Source: Nepenthes gracilis | Taxonomy: Eukaryota; Streptophyta; Magnoliopsida; Caryophyllales; Nepenthaceae | Assembly: GCA_033239525.1 (NCBI GenBank) | Contig: BSYO01000036.1 | Location: forward strand, 7,214,126 to 7,278,125 | Length of the DNA stretch: 64,000 nt | Direction of reading: 5' to 3' | Part shown: positions 25,301 through 40,300 of the stretch, piece by piece | Layout: the number at the start of each line of letters is the position of its first letter | Position numbering within the stretch: the first letter of the stretch is position 1 | Position numbers and translations under genes: made by a program | The notes under the pieces: generated by a model | What the model was told of the DNA's origin: nothing | Databases searched by the model: none | The model's input: the letters and a program-made list of their open reading frames with translations, nothing else

Positions 25301-28300
25301 TCATCATAAATTGATATTTTAAACTCTCTGCATGAATTTCTTACAGTGTCATAACAGCCTTATTAGGAACTTTAGAATGAACAATCCCAGTTTATCTGCT
25401 CCTTAAATTAAGGAATCTAGCATAGAATTGTTTAATAGAAAGATCCTCTTATTTGAAGTCAGCAATTTCCCATTCCAATTAAAAATTCCAAGCATTAATT
25501 TTTTGATTGTAGATTCGCTGTAGATAATCCTATATTTTTATAGCAGTTGTGAAGCATCAAGGATTATTTGCCTTCTTTAGTTCAATAGATCCCAACAGCC
25601 ATGACTCAATATGAGTATCTTTGCTTTTCAATTGATTAAGTTCCTTTATTTTAATGGAGATTGTAAATGAGCCATCTAAATGATTTCAACATTTTTTACT
25701 CTTTACGAATATTTTAAATTGAAACTCCTAGGTGGAGTAATTGTTTTCATTAAAATAGACAATATAATTTTTTTTTGATATTAAATTGGAGGGCAAAACC
25801 TTCTAAGACCGACCTTTACAAAATACAACACGTGGAGGGAGAGAGAGAGACACATGCTATCTTTTTGCTACTTCTTTAGGAAAGAAAAATCTTGAGAGAG
25901 AGACTTATAACACACAGATAAAAAGAAGTCAAAGATGAAGATTGAGAAATCGAAGACAAACACTGTGAAGTCAAAGATATTTCTCACACCATTTACTCGA
26001 ATCCTTGTGAAATACTTTGAAAATCCTTAGGCAAGCCTTCTCGTAGAAATTTTAAGGTCTTCTGAATGAGGAAGCAAAGAAGGAATTCATGAGATTTTGT
26101 TTCCTTTTCCTACTTATAACGAAAAGTCTCACCAAAATAACTTGAAGTGGACGAACGATCCAATTAGAGTAACTCAAAGGTGGTGACATTGTTTGAAGAA
26201 ATTGATACCAAGAGAGAGTTGATCAACCAAAATCGAAGTTGATGTTCTTTCGTGAAACGAAACAATGAACAAGATCAAAATTCAGAGATCGATTCGGCTA
26301 ATCAAATGAGAGCAAATTCGAAAACCTAAATTATGTCTAGAGATCAATACCAAAATTGGAAACAAAAACACGTGGTATGTGAATTTTAGAATTTGACTTT
26401 AGGGATCTGATACCATGTTAAATTAGTATGAATGCCTCTCAATTGGTAGTTTCTTTTTATAAAATAGAATGTTTAATTCTCTAATTACAGTATATTATAA
26501 TTCTACACATTTTTAAATTATAGACCTAATTAGAACAATCGTAATTAATTACAACAAATTAGAATCACCTAATTATGGTAAATATATACAATATATAAAT
26601 AAGGATATGTTGTAAATCCAAAGGAATCATATATATTATATTTGACTAATAGAGATTACCATAAGCACCTCCCGAAATCACCATGAGAATGTCAATCTAT
26701 TTAACAATTTTTGATAACTGACCAAGACTTTGGTAACAAGATTGATTTTAGGGTTTGGTCTTTGATATTATGTTAGAAGATTAAATTCAGGCCAATCACC
26801 CTCTTGTTAGAGTTCTCCCCATTATATAAAGTTTTCTAACCTAATTAGAATGCTGAATATCAACCATCATTTAAATCACATCTATCTAAATAGGATGATT
26901 ATAATTGCCTTCACATTTTACGGGATACGTACAAACAAATCATGCCATAATTGGATGGACTGATTATGGCTTAATCTTAACCAAAATATACTGCCGAGGA
27001 GAGCATAATTCTAATTGACTTTGACAAACCTTATGTTTGTTGGTAGTATCCTTGTGACACCGCAATTTGAAACTAGAGCCCCTCACTAACAAGTGGTTGA
27101 AGTAGGCCGCAATCTGCCACATTTACTTTCGATTCTTTTTCATTTTCTTTGTTTACTGGTCCCACATTTCTAGTCTTTCTTTCTTGGATAATGATGATAA
27201 GGTGAAGAATCTCTTCCAGGGAGTTCTGACATGAAAATTGATGATGTGAAGATTTTTAACTGTAGCCTTTGCAAGAACATCACCACAGAAAGTGGTGTGA
27301 AGATCCGGAATTTAGGAGGCTCAAGTGGAACATTAGCTAAAGCTAGGATTGATTTCCTTCTTCTTACTTTAGAATATTTAGTTTATTTATTTTATCTTTT
27401 GCTTTTTTTTTTTCTCAGTTTTGGTTGGTAGGCTCTCATTTTGCTCAATTTTGGCCATTGAGACTAACTCTTTTACATGGATTCCACTCAATGTTGATTT
27501 GGACTACATTGTATACTCTTTTAGTCATTATATATAAAACGATGCTTAGGCTAGTTTGCTAGCTTAGCATTTTAGCTGTCAAAACTTTTCTCATAATCAG
27601 TGCAAACAAAGAAGATAACAACACAAACAATACCTTATGTTTCATTATCTATGTTTATTGTATGAATTTGATCCTGACATTCTGCTTGGTTCTGCGCAGC
27701 GCCTCTCTTGAGTGGAAGAGACTTCAAATCTTCTTTTTGTCATGACACTCCAAATTATTCTAGGCATGCTTATCTATTTCTTCTTACCTTTGACCACAAC
27801 CAAACCACTTTTTGCTGATGTGTTTTGGCTGCATTTTGTGTATCAACAATATCTTATTTTATTATCTTTTTTTCTGTAAGTGTAACTTTTATGGATATGA
27901 TTATTTCTTGCCTTATCATTTTTGATAAACCCTTTATGCTTTACCATCCTCATTTTTGCTAGACTTACATTTCGTGTATATTGTGTTTTAGTTGCCCACA
28001 TCTCATTCATATAATAAAGTTGGCCTTGGAAGGGTAGAACAAACTTTCCTTTAATTTTCAAGGTCTAGAATTCCTAATATTGCTCAGGGACGTCATTTTA
28101 CTCTTGCTTAGCTTGATGGTTTTAGCTGGTAAATTCTCTCTCCATAATTCTGACTTTGATTCTGCACCTCTACTAGTTTTGTCTGTCAGAATATCTATAC
28201 CTGCTGGCTTCCCTCCATTTGTAAAATGCTCCTAGATCCCTAACTTCATTTTTTGAAGTACAGCATGTTGAATGCTTCTTTTCACCAGTGTTGGATAAAA

Positions 28301-31300
28301 AACCATGGGTTTTCAATGGCTAATTTTGTTATGTCAATTAGTAAATTTGTGGAAGTTAGCGCTGGGGGCACTTCATAAAATGAGGAAGGCTAAGGGATAA
28401 AATTGCAATTGAACAGTGGGATTGTTTTGTGTGTTTATGGGGGTAAAATATGGGGGAAGGAGTCATAACTTGTTCTGTAAAATTTTAGGTGTAAAGGGAC
28501 GCCTTTTCTATCTTTCCTAAAAGAACCTCAAGTGGACATTGTAGGATGTTTCTTTCTTTACAACATATTTGACTGTGATGTAACTAGAGTTTAGCACTCT
28601 CATTTTCGATGCCTTGCCCTCAATCTGTAGGGGCCTCTCTGTACAATGAGATGCGGCTGTCACACCCACTCTTATTTCTATATATTACAATTGCAATTTC
28701 ACTCTGTTAAACCAGCAAGGAATTCTGGTTCCAGTCTCACTTATAAAAATTAGAAAGAAATTATTTGGATGCAGATTCTTTACACTTTTCATAGCTTTTT
28801 ATTTATGGATTTTATGTGCCTTACATTGCTTTTATTTGGACAGGATAACCTCACTGTGGATGCCGATGAGAGATCCTTCCATGGGAAGCCACAAAACAGT
28901 TTTCACAAATCTGTGAATATCCCTGATGTGGTTATTTTTCCAAGGTTGGAAATATTCTTTTGCCTTTGTTAATCATGGCTATGGTGTATATCATCATTCA
29001 TGATTGTGGTTGTTTTTCCAAGGCTGGAAAATTTTTTTCCCTTTCTTCACAGACTAGTTTCAATATCTGAGATAACTTGAATTGTTGGATCTTGAGAATG
29101 GTAATTTTTCTTCTTTGGGCTTATTCTATTCTTCTTAGTTATCTAATAATGCTCTCGATTGACTCTATTGCACTTATGGACAATCAAGACAATTCTATAG
29201 CATTTTGTGTAGTGTATTTGAGCGTTAGTTGGCAGGGAATTCATATAACGCTTGATCCGTCTGCTGAGTTGCTGATAGGTTGGTTTAGCAGGGGGTAGAA
29301 GGTTGCCCAGGAGTGTTGATTTTATGTTATTAGCCCTATCATTTCATGATGTGTATGTTCAACAGAGGTTGGCTGTGATGGAGTAGTGATGAGGTCTTTG
29401 AGGGCGATCTTGAGTAATGGTGAAGTAAAATATTCAACTGTAAGGTAGAACATCTATAGATAGCTGTGGATAAGCACCTTTTACATGCAAAGCATTAGCT
29501 GGCTTCCACCTTAGCAGCAAGGAAATGTGTGAAATCCTTTGCCTGTAGCTTCTTCAGTACCCCAACACATGGTAGTGGCAGTGCTTTTAGTTTCATTTTT
29601 GTTTCTATCTAGCAAATATGAAATAGGGTTTTTTCTGAAATCTAGAGCTTATTTTTGTCGTGTGATTCAAGTTTCGGAGACCACATTGCTTGAAGTATGA
29701 ATGGGTGAAATATGAATTCCGTAAACAAACTGCTTATGATGGTGGAATAGATTCTTCACCATTCTTAGTATTTGTAGGTGGTGCAGCAGAATCGGAAAGG
29801 ATTAGGTCTTCTCTATAACTCCTGGGGGATCTCCCTTCCTTGCAATTTCCATATACAGGGTCAAAACTTGCTGGAGTCAGTAAGAGTGCTTATTCAATTT
29901 GAAGTATGATTTCTTTCATGTGTATAGAACCCTCTCTTCATAGCTTGACTTGTTTGTGTTTCAACCCTCTATGATTACATAATTTTGTGATTCTGTTCAG
30001 CTTTAATTTTGGTAAATAATACTCTAGCTAATCAAATGGTAAATAACTGCAGTGAGGTTACTGCATGTGGCTAAGTGCTGGTTCTCTTGCTGGTGTGGTG
30101 ATTTAGTAGGGGTAAATGGTGTTGGAGTGGTTGTTTTATTTGATGCTGGTATAGTATGGAGCTGGTTCCAGGGTTTGTCCTAGTTGCACCAGACTTGATG
30201 AGGACTAGTATTTGCTGATAGTAACACATACTGTAAACCTGTATTTTACATAGGTTAGTGAGATATTGTTTAATTATCTATTAGGCAGTGTAACATTGCA
30301 TAGGCTTAGTGCGACATTGTTTAATCATACCTTTGGCTCACTACCATTTCTCATTTGAAAAAAAACTGTTTTTGATGGTTGGTTCTCTCTTTTCTGCTAT
30401 CATGTTGCAGCTGGTCAGAGTAAGGTCACTTTTGGGCCCATGTACGTGCACTTGTGTCTCTGAAATCTAGTTACTTCTACTCATTTTTTTGTTTTTGTTT
30501 TTGTTTAGTGCATTCGGGATCTAACCTTGTATTCAAATAGTATGGAGTATGGCCCAAGCCTCCCAACAGAAAAAATAGAGTTTGACCAGATTTCATATAT
30601 AAAAACTCAATTTGCATTGCTTACTTGTTTAGTAATGCTCAAGTATTCTGGAATGTTTTCTTGTGCATTCATGATCTGTCTTTTCCTTGTTTGGATGGAT
30701 AGAATATTTGGATCCTAAAAGGTCAGGCATGATTTGTTTCTAAAATACCTTCATAAAAGAGCGATTATTGATCTTTCTTAGGTAAGTTTAATTTAATTCT
30801 TGAAGCACAGTGTTTATACTTCACAGCCTCAATAATTCTATCATTGAGCCTTGAAATGACCCCAGTTTATGCCTATGTAAGGATGTTATGTAAGAGATGA
30901 AGACTATCTCATTAGCTCTCTGTCTTGGGTTTGGTAATGGAGCTGAAAAGCTACATCATTTTAGTCCCAGAAACACATACCAGCACTACTTAATTCCTTA
31001 ACCAAAAATCCGACAAGGAAAGAGTGAGAAGTAGACTGGATAACTGCATCCTTTGCCTTTGTCGTTTCCCCTTTTCTTGATTCACCTATTTTTCTAAACA
31101 ATTGAACAATATGATCTCTGTTTTCCTACAAATATCAACCATTATTCAGAATTTATGTGCTGATTTGATATAATTATTGTTATGGCATGCAGATCTGAGC
31201 AGGAAGTTTCTTTGATAGTCAAATCTTGTGACAATCATAAGGTCTGGTCCTTTTTTTTTTTTTTTTTTCAAATGTTAAAGGACTAACAGTTATTTTGTGT

Positions 31301-34300
31301 TTCCTATTGCTTGTTCTTAAGATATTTGCTGAGAGAATTTTGGTTTATGTTTTCAACTCTGCTGTATTTCCATTTGCATATATAGCTGGGTATTGACCCT
31401 TGATTCTTTCTATTTTTTGGTTGTCATCTTTGGTTTAGTGTTAAATATAATTCTTGAATATGTCATTAGTTGATTTTTGGTTTTTTCCTGTAAATATTTT
31501 TATTCCAGTTGAAAGGTCAATGGACTAGCAGGTCTTGAATTTTCTCATTTCCTCTGATCATTTTGTTTTAAGACTAATTTAGAGTCAAAAAGATTCTTAA
31601 CCCAGACAATGATTTGCCTTCGTGGATCCACCTTTATACATTGACCAGTAAATATTGCTTTTTTTTTTTTTTTTGTGGAATTAATCCAAGCAGAGACTAA
31701 GTAGATAACTACAAGTTCATCATGATGAAGATTTATTGTTGATATCTGGTTTATCCTTTATCTTCTTGTTCCTTTTCTGTTACTTGTTAATGACTCTGCT
31801 TATTTCCAGCCTCTTTTTCATCCTGTTGGTCCTTCAGCAAGTTTGTACTGAATTCTCTTCACTTTATGAGCAGATTCCAATTGTACCTTATGGTGGAGCC
31901 ACGTCTGTAGAGGGTCACACTTTATCTCCTCATGGAGGTGTTTGCATTGACATGTCTTTAATGAAGGTATGAACCTATGCTTCTAAATTGTGTATTGTAA
32001 CTTTTTTTTAATTGGAACCTTGTAGTTCTATGTTAGTAAGGCATACTTATTGTGTACTTTTGCTCTCATTCTTAAAGAGAAAAAAGGATCTAACAATAAA
32101 TTACTCCTACCATGCACTAATAAGAAATTACTAACACTCTCACAGCAGTAAGCATGAAATAAAATCAGAATGAGGAATTCTGTCCGTGTATCTGCTTTCT
32201 GCCTGAAGCCCATTGCTTCCATTGGAGGTAATTGGTAGTCTCTGCCTACCTCTGTGGGGGCATGCAGGGTCTATAGAACTCTATTTCCATGTACAAGCAT
32301 CACTTCCGTCTAATATCAGTTGAAACCACTTTTCTTTCTCATCTTTATTGTTTGCAGGAAAGCTTGGGTTAGGAAAATTTGGGTTTATTGTAGTTTTTCA
32401 AGTTTTGGTGACAATAAGCAAGATCAAATCGAGTTTCTGGTTTTTGAAATTCGGTAGCAGATAAAGAAGAGAAATTATCCCTAGAATCACTGAATCATGC
32501 TAGGGTTTATAAACTTTGAGGCATCACACCTAGGGTCCTCAAGAGTTACACCAAGGCTTATTATTGCATCACACAATTAAGAAGAAACATTTTCTTAGAA
32601 TAAGCTCTGTAAGTGCACTGCATTAAGAATAACCTATTGCATCCCTTTTATTAGTTTCTAGAATCTTGTCTTTCCAGGGAATCAAATTCTGAGAAACTAA
32701 AAAAACTCTCAAAATAAAAGTATAGCATTAGGCACATAGGCTACTTGGATTCCCAAACAAAACCCTTAGTAATCAACTATGCCCAACCAGGATTGAAACA
32801 AGACCCATATAGACCTCTAGGCAGAGAATAACATTATCAAAATCTGATGAAAACCAAAGGGAAAATCACTCCAGAAATGTTCTGTTGTAAAATATGACCT
32901 AGACATGATCCCAGGCCTTGTGGGATCATGCACATCCCAAATCAAGGCCTGGGCATTAGAATGGCCCTCTTTGGCCGGAAAGGATACAAATTACTGCTCT
33001 AATGAAATAAATACCTTTTTTCAGGTGGGGATGGCAGTCCAAGCAACTCTAACTAAAGAAGAACTTTTGCAGTTTCTTTCCTTGATTCATTAATTCTCTG
33101 CATCGTGAATATTTCTGGGGATCCCTAATGATACCACAATGATCTATTCTAACAGAAAAGTAATCTTTTTCATCCTGTTTTGCTTAGTATATCTGGCTAT
33201 TGGAAAATCATGATTTCTACATTTATGTGCCACCGATCAAGTTAGCAAAATCATGAGCATAAAAAGATAATGTATTCTCTTGCACCAAAGTGAACACTAT
33301 GTAGCACATAAAATCATCCTAAAAATCTAGATCAAGTATCATAGATTTGTCACCATCACATATTGAATACAATCTACAAAAAAAATGTCCTTCTTGGTAA
33401 GTGGAGTTGGACAATTGGATTTGGACAAAGGTAAAGTTGGGAGAAAACTAATTGCAGGCATTTATGGTATAGACATGATGCTTGACAGATTAATTTTTAT
33501 TATGCTATAAGAGGCTTATGGGTTTAGTCTCTAGAGAAATATGCAGATGGTTAGGCCATTGGTTAGAGCACACATTCCTTTCAATATTGGTTCAGGTGAA
33601 ATGATTGGAGAATCTCTGGGTTGGAGCCTGCCTTTGGAGAATGTTTTACTGGCCTGTTGACATGTGCTGTAAACAAATCAGATGTAATTATGAGCAACAT
33701 TTCAGTGTGGGGTGCAATCTTGACCTGAATGAGATACAACGAGGATGCAGTTGATGTATTGCTGGAGTTGCTATCCTTACTGTTGGGCAAGATGATTCAA
33801 ACTCATGTGCTTGATACCACTTTTGTATTTCGTGTCAATTTATTTTGGGATATGTATAATAAATAGAGAGCTACTCGACTAAGTACTTGACCCCTACACA
33901 TGGTAAACCAAAGGATGTTTAACTTGTGGAAGGTGGAAGGTGGAAGATTCTACAGTTTTTTCTGTTGCTTCTTTTTATTTGGAGCTGGTATTGTGGTTCA
34001 TTGTTTTCCCATTTAATATGATCTGGAAGTCTAAAGTTTATAACAGAATTCCTTTTCTTGTTTGGAAGCTGCTTGGGATCAGCTTCTTACGGTGGATAAC
34101 CTTCAAAGGAAGGGTCTCACAATGGTCAAAAGATGTTTCATGCATAAAAGTCATGCAGGATATGTGAATCATTAGCTTTTGTTTGCTGAAGTGGTGAACA
34201 AGGGCTGATTTTTTGGACTATCTGGAAAGAATGAAATGCCATGTTTCAACAATATGGAGATAACTGATCTGCAGATTTCTTCTGATTGACTCAATTATAT

Positions 34301-37300
34301 TTTCTTTGGAGCAGAGTACAGTACCCCTCTTCTTTCTGTGACCTTTCAGATTTTGTTGATGTTCTTAGCTACTCATTTTATGTTTTCTTCTTGTTATTTG
34401 TATTCTTTGTTGCCATCTTGACATCTGCTTGAATGACATATCTTTGTTCCTGTATAAATAAATCTACAAACAACAATGCAATTTCATCATTGGGCCCACG
34501 GAAAATATCGAGTTCCCCATCTTTCAAGAAACTAGCAAGTTTAGAACTATAAATCAGTTATGTATTTTAAGGGGGGAAATTGTACCTGAATGTGCTGGGG
34601 CAGGGTAGGCATAGGGTTGGGCCCATGCAGTATTGCGCAGGTTTTGACTTTTGCAACATCATTTGCATCTGCATGTCTTATTCCTACCCTCAGGGCTTGT
34701 TCCAAATGGGGTGACATGGGTGGATTAATTGGCAGTGGAGGAACTTGTCATCACTAAGGAGGACATCTTTGTCATTGGAAGTGTATATAAGTTGCAGTTA
34801 CTTCACTATAAAGCAAATGGAAAACCATTTAGACTGACAAATATACATCAGGAATATCAGGCTCCATAGACAGCTCCAGCAGATACCTTTAGGCAGTAGA
34901 GTTACATATTTCTCATGAACAAAGAGTGGTAAGATGGATCCAATAGTTTGTCATAGGGGAGATTCAGCATAAATTTGCACTAGTTGGAGATGGGAGATCC
35001 CACTCATCAGGAAGCTTTTGTGCTGTGCAGTTGCAAAAATGAATAATTTCGATAACTCTTTAATATCCCATAGAAGATCTGCTTCTTAAGTTCTTTCTCT
35101 CTCTCTCTCTCTCTTTTTTTTTTGGGGGGTACTGAAGTTGAGTATGTGTAGTAATTGATTAATTGGAGGTGGCTCAGTGAAGCCAATAACCTGTTGAAAA
35201 ACTGAAGTAAATCATGAAATGTCCAGTTTCTGTGCAAAAGAACAAGAAGGAACAAAATTCAATCTGGCTGAAATCCATTTTTAAAAGTTATATTGGGATG
35301 TCTTTTTCCAACTCCACGCTGGATATACAAAGCTGAAGTTTGTTGTCTTAAATTTTTGACTGAATTGTCAACCCAATGTAACTTTCAAAGTCCAGTTTTT
35401 CGCTACAATAGCTGTTGTTCTCATTGACTTTGTCTTTTCATAGTTTAGTAGATTGGATCACTAATATAATATATACTGTGAAGCTTTGGATATTTACGCC
35501 TGTATGAGAATTCAACGAGTTTCCAAAAAAAAAAAAAAATTGTATCCTTGAATTTTTTGAGAATTTAGTTGGCCTTTTGGGATTATAGAAATTAAACAAC
35601 TATTGTGAAAGTGGGGGCATTCCAACTTATTCTCCTAGAAATTTCATGAATGCCTCATATCCTTTTATAGGGGAAGTTGGTGTTTAGTTCTCCACCAGCC
35701 AATGAGATGTCATAGTGTGACAAATCGCTAGCTGTGCTACACATCACTTAAGTGAGCTACCCTGTGATGAGGAATGGGATCTAGGGATGTCATGAGGATG
35801 TCCTAGAGTCTATGAGGTTGGATGTTGAGTGGACGTTGTCCAATGAGGTCCAAAGCACTCAATAATTCGAGTAGTGTATACGATGGACATTGAGACCCTC
35901 GGTTGCATTCAAACTTGATTCCATATGTCATGCTTGAGAGGATGGCTTTCTTGCGTGAGATGTGAGTTGGGATCCTTAGCTAGTAGACGCTCGCGGGGCA
36001 AAACCTTGCTATATGAAAATAATGTCATGGTTGCCGAGTATGGTACGTGTCGAGACATGTGGGTTGAGCATGCTATTATGCTTGGGTAACTTAGATGTTC
36101 TCCATAATGTCTTGCCTTCGTGAGTGTCGAGCCCATTATTAGATATAAGGCTTGAGTGTCCGAGTGTCAAGGTATTGTGTCATGGACACTAGGGGCATGC
36201 TGATACGTCTTTGATTCCAAAAACTTAATTCATCTTATATTAATTAAATTGTTATCTTAATTTATTTCGAATTTAAAGACTCAAAATATTTGTCGACAAT
36301 TTTTTTTTGAATCCCAAATCGACTTTGGATGTGAACTGTAAGTCGAATATTAACAATTAACTTGAAATAAAATAATAAATCACATTATAAGATCCGAAAC
36401 ACCACACTTGCAAGTGGTTCTAAGAACCGACTATAACTTGATCTAAAAATTCAACTGAACTACTAACAAGAAAACTAAAATCACTCGGATATCGACACTA
36501 TACATTGCTAACTCCAAAAATTACAACAAGAATTTTCAAATAACTAGAACTAACAATATAAACCATTGTTTTTGCCAAATAATAACACATGAACTAAACT
36601 AAAAATCCTAATCTAGCTCTCCGCCGCGACACTCCTGATAGAAATTCTTGCGTTACTATTTAAGATCTGTAGGTGGGTCGTCATACATATAACGTTGTAG
36701 ATAGAGCCGAACACCGCTTTCAACCTGTGAATGATAGATTTAAATATCGATTACTACTATAATATATTAAAACATTCCATAATATATTACCGCTAATTTT
36801 TACAATAGTCTGTACATAAACTAATGGAAAACTCTACACAAATATGAATAACTTTTTATATTTTCTCAAACCAAAGAAAACATCATTATCTCTTCATAAA
36901 TTGTAGAGTTTTTTTTATAATTCTTCAAATACTTGTCATCCAGTGCATCAAAATTTTTACAGGTTCTTGAATATGCTAATTTTAAAACATGTCATAATAT
37001 ATCATTGCTAATGTCCACAATAGTCCGTACATAAACGAATAGAAAACTCTGCACGAATACGAATAATCTTTTATATTTTCTCAAATTGAAGAAAATATCA
37101 TTATTTTTTCATGAACTACTAGGTGTGGTTCTCCACATCATTGCTTAATTTCAATGCAGTTCTCCCCAAGCATTTAGATAACTGGGGGTGGTTCATGAAC
37201 TTCAGTGATCTCACAGAGCCATTCAGCAACCTGTCTACTCTCACTACTTTGAAGTATTGTAGCTAGGACCTTTGTTTCCGTTGACTGCTAATCCAGTTCC

Positions 37301-40300
37301 TTGTCTTATGGATTATAGATATGCCACAAGAGTTGGATTATATGTAGTATCTTTTAGATGAACATGCTAACATCTCCTTGATGTAGGACAAACCATATAA
37401 TCCCCAATTCTATTCCAATATAATTGAACCAAACAAAGCATTTTCCCTCTATGAATTCTCTCTCCATCCATTTATCTTGGTGGTTGATTCCATTCCTAGT
37501 TTCAATTGTACAAGATCATGCTTGATGGTTACTTGTGTTAAATTGCGAGTGCATGAGTCATGACAAGTAATAAAGTGATAAATCGAGTATCGTCTCCTAA
37601 AGGATAAACTTTTTTTTTTTTTTATTAAGTACCTTAAATGAAAATATTGGCCAATATATATCGATATTGGACACTTCGATGACGATATTTTTCAATATCA
37701 CGATAATATTATGATATGTGCTTTATCGGTGATATATTACAATCATTGGTTGATCTATCAGTCAATATTTCTTTATTAGCTTAAGATTTCATAATTTTTT
37801 TTTTCTTCTAATATATTTGCTACTGATACGTATATCCAATACTAATATGGCTATAATTAATCTTGATAACGATATTCTCTTCCAAGCTTAGTGCTAAAAT
37901 ATGCCTTAACCTAATATTATCTAAACAGATGAATTAAATTAAACTAAGTGACTAAGTAACTAAACATTACGAAAATTGCACTAAAGTGAGATGTTATTAA
38001 TGAGGAGAGATGCTTAATATTTTAGATTTCACCTAAATATTTCTATGTACCACCTTTTAATTTCTTATGGATGACCTTCAACAATAATGACAATCGAGAT
38101 AACATTCACGGGTCACATCAAGATTATGGTCAAATATGTATACACTAAATCTCTATCTGAATAAATTATATAACCATACATTAAACTTAATCTATTTCTT
38201 CTAAGGTTGCATAAGTCTACAATGTATATCCCTATTTACATTGTAACCTATGTCACTTCTCTCATTATCAATTATACATGTATCTCCTTTTAGTCTCAAG
38301 ATGCAATGTTAGATCATTTAAATGATGATCAAGCATTTAAAAATATTAAGTTCAAAAACAAGTAATCATAAAAAGAAAATATTATTTCATGAACAAATTT
38401 CAGTAGTATGTAGAACTAAAGGCTATGTTTAGTAACAAAAACCTAGTTCATGTTTGAATTAAGAGTAAACATGAAAATCTGGAAGTTCACTTTCTCAAAG
38501 AAATAATAAACGGAAGAAGGGGAAATGGAAGAAGAAAGCAGTCTCTGTTACTTCTTTCTGTGAAACAACAGAATGTGCTCTGTTTTTGTGTGAAAAAACA
38601 GAATCCTTACCGGATGCCTGTTTTCCCTCTCTGCCTTCAACAGAATTCTCTCTTCTTCCTTCTGCTGTGCTCTCCCCTGTTTTTAAAGCAGCAGCCTCCC
38701 TAAAATAATAGCTGAGGTTTCCATTTAAAAACTCCCTTTAATTGATCTGACTTTCCTTTTAAGTTGCCTGAAATCTTGGAGGAAAATTCGGTCTAATTGA
38801 TTTTCGTCTCTTCTAACCAACCAACGTCCAAACTTTCATATATTTTGATCTCCAATTTTTTCATATTTTGCATATCTGATTCATCCCATGATCATTAGAA
38901 TCTTGAGATGCTTGTAGAAGCAAAATTGCATGGCTTGAATTAATCTTTCCAACAACACCGATTAAGCTTGGGTAAGGCAAAATGGTCATTTTGCCATTCT
39001 TCCTTCGACATCTTTTCTAACCAACAATGTACAAAAGTTAATTAGAGTTTATTTAAGTAAAAATATTTATCATAAAATACGCTCTTAATAATGTATATAA
39101 TTTAATCACCTTATTATCTCAAGTTCAGACTTTTTGTAAGATATCCTCCATTTCTTAGTGAGCCTTTTCCATAATAAACCTCTTTCAAGCTGCCACCACA
39201 TCTTCTAACTGATGCATTAGGTGGCGTTCATTTCCCTTGGTTCTATCCAATATGCCAAAATAATGAAATTACAGAGCAATACATGAATATTGTTGACTTG
39301 CTCTTGAAGTTCCTTCAGGATATAAACATTCCTAAAACATCGTAAATAATAGATTGATATTTAAGGATATCCTTGTAAAACTACTTTGTATACTAAAATA
39401 ATCATCCCAACAAAACCAAAGTAACTCTTATCCGCTTAGTAGGATTCACTTAATTGATTCTTCTCCGCCAAATATGCAAATATGTATATATCTGTTTTTT
39501 CTACAAGCTCCAAATATGCAAGAATGTTAGCTCCAAATATGCAAGATGGATAAAACCATGGAGCTTGCTTGAATTAAAATATGACAAAACAAAACATACT
39601 GCGGAATTTGTGAAAAAAATTGAGGATCTTGGTTAAGTCACTAGCTTTTTTTTTTCAGAAAGATGAATTCTTGCTCAGATTATAGTCACAAATTGGAACA
39701 TACTCATTTTCCAGAGCCCAAATGCCAAGGATTTAGACAAATCATGCAGATTTTTTTCTCCTCTTTTCACTATTTCAATATTCTCATCATCTTCTTCTAC
39801 TTCTACCCAAAATGATTGAATTCTTGCATATATATATAGAAGAAAACATAAGAGATAAGAGACTGAGGATGGAGGTTACCAATTACCCATATGGTGGTTA
39901 ACTGATAACCACCTTTTGACTAACCATTAGGTTGGGTTGATCCAGCATAGGTGCCCACCCAATCCACTTAATCCAACATTTCTCATTCACATGTGATGGG
40001 TAAGATATGATCTCTAAGCGGATGAGTGATTTTTATCGCAAATGTTTCTATTAAATCTTTCACACTAACAACTAAACCATATGACCAATGAGTGTACTAG
40101 CATTGTGAGAGCTCAATACTATGTATCTCTTAGAAATACATTGTTGCTCTATCCATACAAAGGATGTTGTAAAGTTTGGATCTTGTAGTATCCTAGACTG
40201 ATTTTGTTACATCAATCACAACATCTCTAATCCCTCTAAGATATATACTTACATAACAAGAACATGATTGACTTCTTTCTCTAGATGTATTCATAATATG

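Larger units (their letters stand above)
21795..26651 (-). mobile_element. Ty1/Copia element B, inserted in Copia A
   Basis: 4.86 kb with ~235-bp LTRs at 21795-22027 and 26416-26651 and near-identical flanks (GAAAT at 21790-21794, GAGAT at 26652-26656). On the minus strand: PBS TGGTATCAGATCC just left of the right LTR (26402-26415), gag zinc knuckle at about 25130-24930, GAG-pre-integrase at 24493-24137, RT motif HVDD at about 22976-22963, an RNase H end and polypurine tract beside the left LTR. Disabled. Confidence 0.9.
14266..27020 (-). mobile_element. Ty1/Copia element A, host of a nested insertion cluster in DLD intron 2
   Basis: Two ~250-bp LTRs (14266-14516 and 26771-27020) bracket 12.7 kb. 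Removing the nested pieces (plastid DNA plus solo LTR, a MITE-like repeat, Copia B) leaves about 5.2 kb, a normal Copia length. On the minus strand: degraded PBS beside the right LTR (26755-26769), gag zinc knuckle at about 20540, RT at 18830-18100 with a YIDD motif at about 18154-18168, RNase H down to about 17112 and resuming at about 14690, and a polypurine tract (14517-14525) beside the left LTR. It is antisense to DLD and full of stops. Confidence 0.85.

Noticed and set aside
22000..26700. Possibility that Copia elements in intron 2 are one element with multiple LTRs
   Set aside because: Two separate LTR pairs with different sequences, each with its own PBS and polypurine tract, show nesting of two elements.
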